Below are positions 26,895 to 35,804 of a stretch of 64,000 nucleotides of DNA, in pieces (the first letter of the stretch is position 1; the number at the start of each line of letters is the position of its first letter). Position numbers and translations under genes: made by a program. The notes under the pieces were generated by a model that was not told where the DNA came from, searched no databases, and saw only the letters and a program-made list of their open reading frames with translations. The DNA comes from Halomarina oriensis (GTDB taxonomy: Archaea > Halobacteriota > Halobacteria > Halobacteriales > Haloarculaceae): contig NZ_WSZK01000001.1 in the NCBI RefSeq assembly GCF_009791395.1, forward strand, positions 1 to 64,000. Direction: 5' to 3'.

Positions 26895-28289
26895 ATGGCA
26901 ACCGGCACGGAGTCGGAGACGGACGCCGAGTCGGGCGTCCGTAGCGTGCTTCGACAGGTCGTCTCCTTCGAGCGTGACGTCCTCGTCCTCTCGCTGGCGA
27001 TGTTCGCGTTCAGCCTCGCCTTCCAGATGACGAGTCGCTACGTTCCGGAGTACCTCCGTCTGTTCGGGGCGGGTCCGGTCGTCATCGGCCTGTTCGGGAC
27101 GCTCGGCAACGTCGTCAGCTTCGCGTACCCGTACCCCGGCGGGGCGCTGTCGGACCGTCTCGGCTCCCGGCGGGCGCTGACGCTGTTCGGTCTCCTCTCG
27201 ACGCTCGGGTTCGTCGTCTGGCTGTTCGCCGACCTGTTCGGCGTCGTCACCACCGCGCCGGTCACGCTGGGGCCGTACACGCTCGGGTCGGCCGCCCTCG
27301 GCCCCTACGCGCTCCCCGAACTGACGCTCCCCGTGGGGATCTTCCTCGGCCTCCTGCTCGCCCAGTGTTGGAAGTCGTTCGGCCTCGGGGCGACGTTCGC
27401 CGTCGTCAAACAGGCGACGACGCCCGAACGACTGGCGACGGGGTTCGCCTCCACCGAGACGGTCCGCAGGTTCGCTTTCCTGCTCGGCCCGCTCTTCGCG
27501 GCGGCCGTCCTCGCGGCGTACAGCTTCGAGGACGGGTTTCGGGTCGTCCTCGCCGTCGCAGCGACCGTCTCGCTGGTCGGGACCGTCGCCCAGCACGTCC
27601 TCTACGACGCCAGCGAGGACACGCTCGGGAAGTCGTTCGCGGGCGTGGGTGGGGTCGTCACGGACCTGCGCTCGCTCCCGTCGGAACTCCCGCCGTTGCT
27701 CGTCGGTGACACGCTGGTGCGCTTCGGGAACGGGATGGTCTACACCTTCGTCGTCGTCGTCGTCGTCGAGTTCCTCGAAGTGGGCGTGACGCTGCCCGTC
27801 GTCGGCCGTCTCGGCCCGGCGGCGTTCTTCGGCGTCCTGCTCGCCGTCGAGATGGCCGTCGCGTTGCTGACCATGGCTCCCGTCGCCGCGCTCTCCCGAC
27901 GCGTCGGGCTGAAACCGGTCGTCGCGCTCGGGTTCGCCGTCTACGCCGTCTTCCCGGTGTTGCTCGTCTCGGTTCCGACCGCCGTCCCGGCGTCCGCCGA
28001 GGCCGCCGTCGTGACACTCCTGTTCGCGTTCTCGGGGTTGCGGTTCGCGGGTCTGCCCGCTCACAAGGCGCTCGTCGTCGGCCCCGCCGAGACGGACGCC
28101 GGCGGGCGCGTCACGGGGTCGTACTACCTCGTCCGGAACCTGCTGGTCGTCCCGAGTGCGGCGCTGGGGGGCGTGCTCTACGCCGTCTCGCCGGAACTGT
28201 CGTTCACCGTCGCCAGTGCGGTGGGTCTCCTCGGCGTCGTGCTGTTCCTCGTCTTCGGCGAGGAGTTCGAGGACGCCATCGCCGCGTGA
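26895..28289 (+). CDS. Major facilitator superfamily transporter
   Basis: 464 residues with about 12 membrane spans. The MFS loop 2-3 signature appears as GGALSDRLGSRRALTLFG after the second span. A soluble central region lies near 210-240. An insert around residues 110-145 (PVTLGPYTLGSAALGPYALP) is Gly/Leu/Pro-rich and unusual. The substrate is unknown. The T-rich CGGCTTCTTGG about 25 bases before the ATG can serve as promoter. It converges with the small zinc-finger gene. Confidence 0.85.
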   Translation: MATGTESETDAESGVRSVLRQVVSFERDVLVLSLAMFAFSLAFQMTSRYVPEYLRLFGAGPVVIGLFGTLGNVVSFAYPYPGGALSDRLGSRRALTLFGLLSTLGFVVWLFADLFGVVTTAPVTLGPYTLGSAALGPYALPELTLPVGIFLGLLLAQCWKSFGLGATFAVVKQATTPERLATGFASTETVRRFAFLLGPLFAAAVLAAYSFEDGFRVVLAVAATVSLVGTVAQHVLYDASEDTLGKSFAGVGGVVTDLRSLPSELPPLLVGDTLVRFGNGMVYTFVVVVVVEFLEVGVTLPVVGRLGPAAFFGVLLAVEMAVALLTMAPVAALSRRVGLKPVVALGFAVYAVFPVLLVSVPTAVPASAEAAVVTLLFAFSGLRFAGLPAHKALVVGPAETDAGGRVTGSYYLVRNLLVVPSAALGGVLYAVSPELSFTVASAVGLLGVVLFLVFGEEFEDAIAA

Positions 28290-28305
28290 CGGGGTGGGCC
28301 GTCGC

Positions 28306-28464
28306 TCACGCCCGCCAGCGGAGGCCGGCGCGACTCCGCGAGACGTCGACGATACCGTCGTTCGCCGAGCAGTTGGGGCAGGCGAACACGCGACTGTTCG
28401 CGTCGCCGAAGACCGTAGTGAACCGCTGTGAGACGTGGCCGTCGCAGTGTGTGCAGTGTGGCAT
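28306..28464 (-). CDS. 52-residue CxxC zinc-finger protein (DUF7563-like)
   Basis: Begins MPHCTHCDGHVSQRFTTVFG and continues to VFACPNCSAN; the two CxxC pairs (C4/C7 and C29/C32) should hold one zinc ion. It resembles the abundant family of very small zinc-finger proteins in haloarchaea, several of which have regulatory roles. GC-ending codons support it. A TATA-like GGCTTATCGG lies about 45 bases before the ATG. Function unknown. Confidence 0.75.
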   Translation of the reverse strand: MPHCTHCDGHVSQRFTTVFGDANSRVFACPNCSANDGIVDVSRSRAGLRWRA

Positions 28465-28546
28465 CGTTTCGTGGACCTACTGGTTCGACGTTGGGAGAGT
28501 ATCCCGATAAGCCGTCCACGTAACGGGTTAGTGGTCGCTCGTTTCG

Positions 28547-28564
28547 GCTAGCTAACAGGCTAGC
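28547..28564. promoter_or_regulatory. Inverted repeat GCTAGC-n6-GCTAGC
   Basis: Two copies of the palindrome GCTAGC are spaced by TAACAG in the 132-base gap between the zinc-finger gene and the dehydrogenase gene. It lies upstream of the zinc-finger promoter and just after the dehydrogenase stop. It could be an operator or hairpin; nothing decides between them. Confidence 0.35.
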
Positions 28565-28596
28565 ATCCCCCGCGAGCGACTCGCCAGCGGGCGGGG

Positions 28597-29358
28597 CTAC
28601 GACGTCGAGAACCCGCCGTCGACGACGAGGCCGTGGCCGGTCACCCACGACGACTCGTCGCTGGCGAGAAAGAGGATACAGTCGGCTATCTCCTCGGCCT
28701 CGCCGAGTCGGCGCAGGTCGTAGCGCTGTTCCATCTGCTCGCGGGCGGCTTCCGGGTCCGACCGGGTGGCGAAGAACTGTTCGCCGAGGTCCGTCGTGAC
28801 GAACCCCGGACAGACCGCGTTCGCGCGGACACCCATCGGCCCCGACTCCGCCGACACCGCCCGCGTGAAGTTGAGCACCGCTCCCTTCGTCAGCGAGTAG
28901 ACGGCCTGTCGGGGCAGGCCGAAGTGTGCCGCCAGCGAGGCGACGTTGACGATGGCTCCCGACCCCTGTTCTTTCATGTGGGGCAACGCGGCGTGACAGC
29001 CGTTCCAGACGCCCCGCACGTTCACGTCGAGGACGTAGTCCAGCACGCTCTCGTCGGTGTCCTCGATCCACTGTGGCGGGTGGCCGATGCCGGCGTTGTT
29101 GACGACGACGTCGAGGCCCCGTTCGCTCGCCACCTCGTCGACCAACTCGTGGAACCGGTCGCCGTCGGTGACGTCGAGTTCGTGCGCCTCCGCCGAGCCA
29201 CCCGCCTGTTCGATGGTCTCGGCCGTCTCGCCGACGGTCTCGGTGTTCACGTCGGTCGCCACGACGTGTGCACCCTCCTCGGCGAACCGCAGCGCCGTCG
29301 CCTCGCCGATACCCTGTCCCGCTCCGGTCACGAACGTCGTCTTACCGTCCAGTCGCAT
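28597..29358 (-). CDS. Short-chain dehydrogenase/reductase
   Basis: 253 residues, classical SDR. The NAD(P)-binding motif is TFVTGAGQGIGEATAL, followed by VVATDVN with an Asp after the second strand, which favours NAD. Also visible are NNAGIG, a Ser in VNVASLAAHF and the catalytic YSLTKG (Y-x3-K). The substrate is some alcohol or ketone, not predictable; the closest annotations are usually glucose dehydrogenase or 3-oxoacyl reductase. CGGTTTTATGCC lies about 28 bases before the ATG, giving a leaderless promoter. Confidence 0.88.
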   Translation of the reverse strand: MRLDGKTTFVTGAGQGIGEATALRFAEEGAHVVATDVNTETVGETAETIEQAGGSAEAHELDVTDGDRFHELVDEVASERGLDVVVNNAGIGHPPQWIEDTDESVLDYVLDVNVRGVWNGCHAALPHMKEQGSGAIVNVASLAAHFGLPRQAVYSLTKGAVLNFTRAVSAESGPMGVRANAVCPGFVTTDLGEQFFATRSDPEAAREQMEQRYDLRRLGEAEEIADCILFLASDESSWVTGHGLVVDGGFSTS

Positions 29359-29485
29359 GGTCTGGGGTCGGGCGGCCCCGGCATAAAACCGGACTCCGGC
29401 GACGGGACGGTCCGGCCCGGACGGTACGTCGTCTGACGGGTGGGTGAACCGGGAGGGCTTTGCGCTCGCCGCCGAACCACGAGCT

Positions 29486-29932
29486 ATGCTCTCAGTCGGC
29501 GACGATGCTCCGACGTTCGAACTGCGTGACCAGCACGGCGACAGCGTGGCGCTCCCCGAGGCGGGGACCGCGGTGGTCTACTTCTACCCCCGTGCGGACA
29601 CGCCGGGGTGTACCACCGAGGCGTGTGGCTTCCGGGACTCCTGGGAGGCGTTCGCCGAGCGTGACGTGCCGGTGTTCGGTATCTCCGACGACCCCGTCGC
29701 GGACCTGACGGCCTTCGCCGAGAAGTACGACCTCCCGTTCACGCTCCTGTCGGACCCCGACGGTGCGGTCGCCGAGCAGTACGACTCCTACGGCGAGAAG
29801 AACATGTTCGGCAAGACGTTCGACGGCACGTTCCGGAACACGTTCGTCGTCCACGACGGCGAAGTCGTCGCGGTGTTCGACGGCGTCTCGCCGGACGGTC
29901 ACGCCGAGGACGTCCTCACGGAACTGCCGTAG
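29486..29932 (+). CDS. Peroxiredoxin, BCP/PrxQ type
   Basis: 148 residues. AhpC/TSA fold with the peroxidatic Cys in YFYPRADTPGCTTEACGFRD. A second Cys five residues later matches the resolving Cys of atypical two-Cys PrxQ enzymes. It reduces hydrogen peroxide and organic peroxides with thioredoxin-type donors. The ATG at 29486 (MLSVGDDAPTFEL) is the family start; the frame upstream is open but unmatched. The gene is monocistronic and convergent with the hypothetical gene at 30.0-30.4 kb. Confidence 0.92.
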   Translation: MLSVGDDAPTFELRDQHGDSVALPEAGTAVVYFYPRADTPGCTTEACGFRDSWEAFAERDVPVFGISDDPVADLTAFAEKYDLPFTLLSDPDGAVAEQYDSYGEKNMFGKTFDGTFRNTFVVHDGEVVAVFDGVSPDGHAEDVLTELP

Positions 29933-29986
29933 CGACGCGGGCGGCGGCGCGACCCGTCGACTCACGGTCGGCGTGTCGCCGGACAC

Positions 29987-30388
29987 TCAGCGCAGTTCGA
30001 CCGTCAGCGCCGCCGCCGGCGTCTCGGTGTGGCGGACCCACCTCCCGTCCCGTCGCTCGAACGCCGCGACGGTGACGACGAGTCGGCCCCGGTCGGGGAG
30101 GGTCGCCCGTGCGACCGGCCCCGCTCGCGTGACCACGACGTACGGCGGCGCGGCGACCGGTCGGGCCGGCAACCGTGTCTCCAGCGTCTCGGCCACACCG
30201 GTCAGCACGCCGGGGAGCGCGTCCACGACGCCCTGCGCTCGGAGCGCACGCTCGAAGGCGTCGGTCGTCACGGCGTCGGCTTCGGCGACGGCGTCCGCAC
30301 AGTCCAGCGTCGTCTCGACGAGCGAGCGGTGCTCGCTCAGGAGGAACTCGCGGACGCGCTCGACGGCCGTGTCGTCGGGGTCGCTCAT
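29987..30388 (-). CDS. Conserved-looking hypothetical protein, 133 residues
   Basis: I do not recognise the family. The N-terminal half is helical and acidic (DTAVERVREFLLSEHRSLVE, ADAVTTDAFERAL). The C-terminal half looks like beta strands (PPYVVVTRAGPVARATLPD, RLVVTVAAFERRDGRWVRH). No Cys-His motif, membrane span or signal is visible. Its ATG overlaps the stop of the upstream rhodanese-MBL gene by 4 bases, so the two are translationally coupled and this protein may serve in the same sulfur chemistry. Confidence 0.7.
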   Translation of the reverse strand: MSDPDDTAVERVREFLLSEHRSLVETTLDCADAVAEADAVTTDAFERALRAQGVVDALPGVLTGVAETLETRLPARPVAAPPYVVVTRAGPVARATLPDRGRLVVTVAAFERRDGRWVRHTETPAAALTVELR

Positions 30389-31557
30389 CCGGCCGCGCAG
30401 TTGTTCGGGCCGAGTTCGAGTTCGAACGCTTCCTCGTCGTCGACGTGTTCCTGTCCGAGGTTGACGGCGACGATGCGCTCGTAGTTCGCCGGTCGGTCGC
30501 CCATCCGGTCGGTGACGTACTCGACGAACTCGTCGGCGTCCATCCCGAACACCGGGAGCGTTCGGACCTGCCCGAGCGTGCTGAGGTGTCCCGGCGTCTC
30601 CTCCTCGGCGCGTTCGTGGTCGTCGGCCGTGGTGGGGTCGTAGTGTCCCGGCGCGATTCGGACCAGGTCCGGGAGGGTTCCCAGTCGCTCGGTCAGGGTC
30701 CGGTGGAGGTCACGGGCGTGCTCCGCCGCGCCCTCGTCGCCCGCTTCGAGGTCCGGTCTGGGGACCCGGTCGGCGAACACGCCGTCGCCGGTCAGGAACG
30801 TCTGGCCGACGCGGTAGGTCGTCATCTCGCTGGTGTGGCCGGGCGTGGCGACGGCTTCGAGTGCGACCGTGCCGACGCCGACGGCGTCCCCCGAGTCGAG
30901 GAAGCCGAACCGCTCCGGGTCGGCTACCCCCCGCTCGCGCGCCCCGCTCGGCAGAATCGGCTCGACGCCCCGTTCGGCGAGCGCTCGCAGTCCCGAGACG
31001 TGGTCGGCGTGGACGTGCGTGTCGATGGCGTAGCGGAGGGTCGCCCCCTCGGCTTCGGCGTCGGCGACGTAGCGGTCGGCGAACGTCCGGAGCGGGTCGA
31101 CGACGGCCGCCTCGTCGCCGTCGACGACCAGGTACGCGAGACACCCCGAGGAGGGACGTTCGTACTGGACGATTCGGGGTGACTCGCCCACGACGGTCGA
31201 CTCGTAGACCCGTGCCCACCCCTCCATGCCGTCGTCGAGGTTCACGGCGTCGACGCCCGCCTCGCGCAGGGAGTCGGCGACCTCCGCACTCGCTCGGCCC
31301 TCCGCACAGACGACGACCAGTTCGGTGCCGTCGTCGAGGCCGTTCTCGGCGGCGAGGTCGGCCACGGCGTCGGTCGCGCCGGCGGCGACGAACTTCATGT
31401 ACGGCACCGTCACGAGGTCGTCGGCCGGGATGGACCACGCCTCGACCTCGTCGCGGTTCCGGACGTCGAGCACCCGGAGCGACTCGTCGGCGTCGAGTCG
31501 CTGGCGGAGCGCCGTCGCCGACAGCACCGGCTCGTCCGCGGCGTCGGTCTCTGTCAT
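30385..31557 (-). CDS. Rhodanese + metallo-beta-lactamase fusion (persulfide dioxygenase-like)
   Basis: 390 residues. A rhodanese domain (about 8-115) has the active loop VVVCAEGRAS with its Cys. It is followed by an MBL domain (about 125-330) with HVHADH, ATPGHTSEM, FLTGDGVF and APGHYDP, as in ETHE1-type persulfide dioxygenases. A C-terminal tail ends RPANYERIVAVNLG and an acidic stretch. Persulfide dioxygenase-rhodanese fusions usually carry MBL first; here the order is reversed. Likely role: oxidising or transferring persulfide sulfur. The start at 31557 is supported by GCTTATCCGA about 28 bases upstream. Confidence 0.85.
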   Translation of the reverse strand: MTETDAADEPVLSATALRQRLDADESLRVLDVRNRDEVEAWSIPADDLVTVPYMKFVAAGATDAVADLAAENGLDDGTELVVVCAEGRASAEVADSLREAGVDAVNLDDGMEGWARVYESTVVGESPRIVQYERPSSGCLAYLVVDGDEAAVVDPLRTFADRYVADAEAEGATLRYAIDTHVHADHVSGLRALAERGVEPILPSGARERGVADPERFGFLDSGDAVGVGTVALEAVATPGHTSEMTTYRVGQTFLTGDGVFADRVPRPDLEAGDEGAAEHARDLHRTLTERLGTLPDLVRIAPGHYDPTTADDHERAEEETPGHLSTLGQVRTLPVFGMDADEFVEYVTDRMGDRPANYERIVAVNLGQEHVDDEEAFELELGPNNCAAG

Positions 31558-31657
31558 GCGTGCGAGGAAGATGCGGGGTCGGATAAGCCCCTCGGCGGTC
31601 GCTCCCGGAGGCCGCACCCGCCGCGAGATTGATACCCGTCGGTCGAGAGTGTCGGGC

Positions 31658-32287
31658 ATGGACGCGTCCGAGTTCACCGACACACTCCGGACAGAGCGCG
31701 CGACGAAACTCGACCGTCTCGGGAGCGACAAGGCGCTCGTCGCCACCACGAACGCCCAGTTGGACACGACGCCGGTGCTCGCCGCCGCCGCCCGCTCGGA
31801 GGCACGTGCCGCCGAGACGTTCGAGGCGTGGGCCGCCGACACCGACGACGAGGCCGTCCGCGAGGCGTTCGAGGCCGTCGCCGAGACCGAACGCGAGCAC
31901 TACGAGCGCGTCGCCGACCGACTGGACGAGGAGGTCGACGACGACGCCGACCCGCTCCACGACCACCTCCGAGGACTCGACGCTCCGGTCGAACGCGTCG
32001 CCGCCGGGATGGTCGCCCGTCCGCTGGTCGCCTCGCGGTCGCTCCTCCAGGCGGTCAACTTCTTCGTCAACGACGCCGACGAACCCACCGCGAACCTGTT
32101 CCGTGACCTCCGCTCGGAGACCGAGACGATGGCCGAGGAGGGTGCAGAACTGCTCGAAACGCTCTGTGCCTCCGAGGCGGAGTGGGACCGTGCGATGGAC
32201 GCGGCGACCGAGACCGTCGACGTGGCCTACGAGGCGTACGCCGACGCCTTAGAGGAGTTGGGCGTCGACCCGAGACCCGTCTGCTGA
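31658..32287 (+). CDS. Ferritin-like/rubrerythrin-family protein
   Basis: 209 residues, almost entirely helical and strongly acidic. Helices carry ARSEARAAETFEAWAADT and AETEREHYERVADRL; the E...E..H spacing fits a di-iron ferritin-like bundle of the kind haloarchaeal genomes list as rubrerythrin-family or transcription antitermination proteins. No C-terminal rubredoxin CxxC domain is present, though the protein ends in Cys. GATTGATACC about 27 bases before the ATG is a plausible TATA box. It is divergent from the rhodanese-MBL gene, which fits an oxidative or sulfide-stress role. Confidence 0.7.
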   Translation: MDASEFTDTLRTERATKLDRLGSDKALVATTNAQLDTTPVLAAAARSEARAAETFEAWAADTDDEAVREAFEAVAETEREHYERVADRLDEEVDDDADPLHDHLRGLDAPVERVAAGMVARPLVASRSLLQAVNFFVNDADEPTANLFRDLRSETETMAEEGAELLETLCASEAEWDRAMDAATETVDVAYEAYADALEELGVDPRPVC

Positions 32288-32820
32288 CTCCCGGTCCACT
32301 CGGGCCCACTCGGAGGACTGCTCTCCGTGAACGACGACGTCGCCGGTCGTCGGTGGGACCCCCGGTATCGTGCGGTCGCTCGCGGAGCGACCGACGGTGT
32401 GAGGCCGTGTCCGTCGCCGGCGTCGAGAGACGTCCCTCACGTGTCTCGGAACCGAACAGCGAACCCGACACCGGGGCGGTCCGGGTCAGTCGAGAACCAC
32501 CCACCTGTGTGTCGTTCCGACTCGGCGTGGAACGTGCGTCGAGGGGACAGTCACGGACTGTCAGAGACCGTCTTCGGAACCGGCTGTCCCCCGTCGCGTG
32601 TCTACTTCTGGACGACGTCGGTCCCACCCTCCATCGGTCCCGATATAGACAGACCGTCATTCGTGGGGGGAGTGATAACCCGTTCCTTCGCTACCGAAAC
32701 GAGTCGTCGTGTGACTGCCGGCCCGTTCGGTGGTCGGTGAGCCTCACGTCCAGGCCGTGTGAACCCGTCGGACCCGTCGCACCGGTTGATTTTAGCCTCG
32801 GGCTGGCGGACGATGCTACC
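32288..32820 (+). promoter_or_regulatory. 533-base non-coding stretch with promoter of the HTH_10 gene
   Basis: No convincing gene is seen on either strand: open frames here lack the acidic composition and G/C-ending codons of real neighbours. At the right end, GATTTTA (32788-32794) lies about 28 bases before the regulator's ATG at 32821 and should be the TATA box of a leaderless transcript. The length of the gap leaves room for further regulation. Confidence 0.55.
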
Positions 32821-33519
32821 ATGATCGTTATCGCCGACGTCAGCGTCCCGGCGAGTCAGTTCCCACTGGGACGGGTCCTCGATGGGTTCCCCGACGTGGA
32901 GCTAGAACTCGAACGTATCGTCCCCCTGCGGGAGGCGGTCATCCCCCTGTTCTGGGTGAGAGACGGTGACACCGAGGCCGTCGAGGAGACGCTTAGAGCC
33001 GACCCGGTCACCAACTCGGTTACCCGACTGACGACGACCGGCGCTCGGGTGCTCTACCAGATCGAGTGGAGCCCCGAGGTGAACGGACTCGTCCAGTCGT
33101 TGCTCTCGTCGGACGCGAAGCTCCTCGCCGCGGCGGGGACGGCGGGGGTCTGGGACTTCCGCATCCAGTTCCAGACGCGTGCCGACCTGGGGAGGTTCCG
33201 GGAGTCCTGCGAGGAGGCCGGCATCTCGCTCACGCTTCGTCGGCTGTACAACCCGACGCTCCCCGAGCGGAGTGGGAACCTCTCGACGGAACAGTACGAG
33301 GCCCTCGTCGCCGCCTACCGGGCCGGCTACTTCGAGGTTCCCCGGGGGTCGAAGATGGGGGACCTCGCCGCCGAGTTCGACGTCAGCGACAGCGCGTTCT
33401 CCCAGCGCATCCGCCGGGGCATCTCCTCGTTCATCGCCGAGACGCTCATGCCCGAGTTCGGGCGGACCGGGGGCCGCACCGGCCCCGTCTCGTGGGACAC
33501 CGACAGAGACACACAATAA
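32821..33519 (+). CDS. HTH_10 (Bat-type) transcriptional regulator
   Basis: 232 residues. The N-terminal two-thirds (MIVIADVSVPASQFPLGRVL onward) is the sensor-like region seen in bacterio-opsin-activator relatives. The C-terminus has the HTH_10 domain: LSTEQYEALVAAYRAGYFEV, PRGSKMGDLAAEFDVSDSAF and SQRIRRGIS. Such proteins regulate haloarchaeal genes, often neighbours. No PAS or GAF domain is present, so this is the short form. The likely target is unknown; the gene just downstream encodes another small DNA-binding-type protein. Confidence 0.88.
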   Translation: MIVIADVSVPASQFPLGRVLDGFPDVELELERIVPLREAVIPLFWVRDGDTEAVEETLRADPVTNSVTRLTTTGARVLYQIEWSPEVNGLVQSLLSSDAKLLAAAGTAGVWDFRIQFQTRADLGRFRESCEEAGISLTLRRLYNPTLPERSGNLSTEQYEALVAAYRAGYFEVPRGSKMGDLAAEFDVSDSAFSQRIRRGISSFIAETLMPEFGRTGGRTGPVSWDTDRDTQ

Positions 33520-33617
33520 TACGAGTGTCGGAGAAACCTTCGCAACCGAAGTATATTCTTAGAAATGGTGCACCCTCGAAGGAAAGCTATGTACGGATCG
33601 CAACCAGAGGGACGCGT

Positions 33618-33977
33618 ATGGAGGGAGACGGCCACTTCTCCGTCGACAGGATATTCGGGGTGTTGAGTCACGACCGCCGCCGTCTCGCCCTCCAGTACTT
33701 CAAACAGAACGGGACCCCGGTCGCCGTCGACGACCTGGCACGGCGAATCGCTCGCTGGGAGCAGACGTCGGCGGCCGTCCCGTCCGACGTCGAAGTGAAG
33801 CAGGTCCGGACGGCGCTCGAGAAGACCCATCTGCCGGAGTTCGAGGCCGTAGGCTTCGTCACGTACGACTCCGAGACCGAACTCGTCAGCTACGACGACG
33901 TGGCGATAGAAGGGGCGATGGAGAACGCCATCAACGTCATCGGCTTCCTGTTCGCCGGTTCGGTCGCCGGCGCGTAG
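33618..33977 (+). CDS. DUF7344-type winged-helix protein
   Basis: 119 residues. FSVDRIFGVLSHDRRRLALQ, then PVAVDDLARRIARWE and VRTALEKTHLPEFEAVGFV, fit the small winged-helix domain of haloarchaeal DUF7344 proteins. The C-terminus NAINVIGFLFAGSVAGA is hydrophobic and might touch the membrane. A TATA-like GTATATTCTT lies at 33551-33560. The ATG at 33618 gives a conserved-looking start; the ATG at 33589 is out of frame. It is probably a transcription factor, target unknown. Confidence 0.75.
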   Translation: MEGDGHFSVDRIFGVLSHDRRRLALQYFKQNGTPVAVDDLARRIARWEQTSAAVPSDVEVKQVRTALEKTHLPEFEAVGFVTYDSETELVSYDDVAIEGAMENAINVIGFLFAGSVAGA

Positions 33978-34758
33978 CGACCGTCCGCGACCCGCTCGAA
34001 CGGTCGCCGGAGAGCGACGACGGTGAGCGGAGTCCCGTGTACGCTCGGGAGCGGACCACTCGGCGGTCGTCTCGTGGACGAAGCCGTCGCCGAAGGTGGT
34101 AGCTTCCGCGTGACGTCACCATAGCCTCGGTCCGTCCATCCCGGCGAGCGACTCGTCGGTCCCGCTCGCGCCGGGTCGAGATAGCTCTGCTGTCCGGCTA
34201 TCCGGCGTTCACGAAGACGTCTCCGTCGTTCGTCGTTCGTTTCGGGGGCCGAGAGTTATAGGGGTATCCGCGCCGGGCCCCCCACCGTGGCATGTCAGAG
34301 ACACGTTTCTCACTGGTTCGCACGGCGTCCGGCGCGGTGACTCGCTCGGAGCACGTGGGAACGCACTCCCACGACCCATCCACCTTCCCAACGAGCGAGT
34401 AGACACATCGACACCTCTTCGACAGATAACCGCTGCCTTCGACACCGAGGGGCGGTTTGTACCGTCGGCTATCGAACCGAACTCCGTGACTGTCTCTCGA
34501 TATTAACTATCACGATGTTCGCTCACGTACGACACTACTGTCGGTGCCTCGGATGAGACCCCTCGACGGTCCGCCTATCGGCCGATCCGAGCGGCTACCG
34601 ACCGGGGCGAAGCGTTCGTTCCGCTAGCGGGGGAGGACTCTACGGCGGACCTCACTTGACTCGCCGACAGCCTCGTACGGCCGAACCGCCGCTCCTACCG
34701 AACCGGTCGGCGAATCGGACGGAGACGAATCGAGCGTCGGTCGTGTCTCGCCTGCCGC
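33978..34758. other. 781-base gene-poor stretch
   Basis: No recognisable gene. Base composition is less GC-rich than the surroundings, with AT-rich patches such as TATTAACTATCACG near 34501. The only candidate is the 36-codon ORF at 34292. The stretch and the broken YkvA gene to its right suggest a region in decay. Confidence 0.5.
34292..34402 (+). CDS. Candidate 36-residue small protein
   Basis: ATG at 34292 opens MSETRFSLVRTASGAVTRSE and runs to TAG at 34400-34402. GAGTTATAGGGG (34251-34262) could be its TATA box, about 33 bases upstream. Third codon positions are only moderately GC-rich and I recognise no family, so it may be chance. Confidence 0.25.
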   Translation: MSETRFSLVRTASGAVTRSEHVGTHSHDPSTFPTSE

Positions 34759-35127
34759 TCACCCCTCCGTCCGCGGCCCCCACGACCGGACGGCGTCGAT
34801 GGCGAGCGCGGAGAACTCCTCGTCGGTCAGTTCGCCCGAGTCGAGGTCGTGGAGCCACCGTTCGTCGACGAACCACGTCCCGTGGACGACGCCGTCGGCG
34901 TTGGTCGCCGTCGCGGCGACGTCCCGTGGCTCCCAGTCGTCGAACTCCCGCAGGACGACGACGACGCTCCCGACCTGCCGGGGGTCCATCCCACCCTCGG
35001 GCATCACCGTCTCGTAGACGAGTTCGAGCGTGCCGTCGACGACGCCCGCCGCCGTGAGGTAGACGTTCCGACTCATCAGTTGGCTCTCCAGGTGGTGGTA
35101 GAGCGCCTCGTCGATGGGCCGGGGCAT
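34759..35127 (-). CDS. Hypothetical acidic protein, 122 residues
   Basis: Begins MPRPIDEALYHHLESQLMSR and has strands GTLELVYETVMPE and VGSVVVVLREFDDWEPRDV, then a helical acidic end (DLDSGELTDEEFSALAIDAV). No cysteines, membrane span or known motif. It looks like a small alpha/beta haloarchaeal protein of unknown function. It lies downstream of the DUF6663 gene on the same strand, with a gap of 65 bases. Confidence 0.65.
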   Translation of the reverse strand: MPRPIDEALYHHLESQLMSRNVYLTAAGVVDGTLELVYETVMPEGGMDPRQVGSVVVVLREFDDWEPRDVAATATNADGVVHGTWFVDERWLHDLDSGELTDEEFSALAIDAVRSWGPRTEG

Positions 35128-35192
35128 GGTCGTGGGGAGGGCGGGAGGGGTGAAAAGCGCCGCGGGCGGTGGCGCGTGTTCGATTGCCGTGG

Positions 35193-35741
35193 TCAGACTC
35201 GGCGGTAGGTGTCACGCATCGTCTCCGCGAACCGCCGGTCGGGGTCGAACGCGACGCAGACGACGACACAGCGGTGGTCTGCCGGGTCGAGGACGAACAC
35301 CTCGTGTGGCGGGTCGGCGGTGACGCCGTCGAGCAGCGGGTCCAGCGGCTTCGTCCCGCCGGCGAACTCGCCGAACAGGTCGCGTGCGCCGGCCTGCTCG
35401 GCGAAGACGTAGACGACGCCGACCGGGTCCGAGTCCGTGTTCCTGAGCAGGCGACTGCCCATCGCCTCGCCGCTCGTCACCGTCTCCTGCCAGCAGTCGG
35501 CGGCGGCCTCGAACAGCGGCGTCGCGTCACGTCGGAAGTGAAACCGGGTCGCCTCGACGAGTTCGTGGTCCGTGACCCGAGGTTCGTCGCCGGTCCAGTC
35601 GAGCGTCGCTCGGATCCGGTTGCCCGGTTCGACGCCGTCGAGGGAGGCGGCGGGGACGTACGTCGGGTCGGCGGTGTCGGGGTCCAACAGCAGTCGCTCG
35701 TCGTCGGCCCGCGGACTCGTGAGGACGCGATACTCGTCCAT
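35193..35741 (-). CDS. DUF6663-family protein
   Basis: 182 residues from the ATG at 35741 (MDEYRVLTSP). Features match the haloarchaeal DUF6663 pattern as I recall it: RLLLDPDTADPTYV, VEPGNRIRATLDW, FEAAADCWQETVTSGEAM and VGVVYVFAEQAGARDLFGEF. Function unknown. The frame is open upstream through a membrane segment, but that part belongs to a broken YkvA/DUF1232 gene, so I start at 35741. With the upstream gene broken, its expression may rely on whatever promoter survives. Confidence 0.75.
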   Translation of the reverse strand: MDEYRVLTSPRADDERLLLDPDTADPTYVPAASLDGVEPGNRIRATLDWTGDEPRVTDHELVEATRFHFRRDATPLFEAAADCWQETVTSGEAMGSRLLRNTDSDPVGVVYVFAEQAGARDLFGEFAGGTKPLDPLLDGVTADPPHEVFVLDPADHRCVVVCVAFDPDRRFAETMRDTYRRV

Positions 35742-35804
35742 CGGCGGCGCTACGCCGGGGAGGTGGGTAGGTCCGTCGGTTCGGCGCTCGGCCCGCCGAT
35801 CAGA

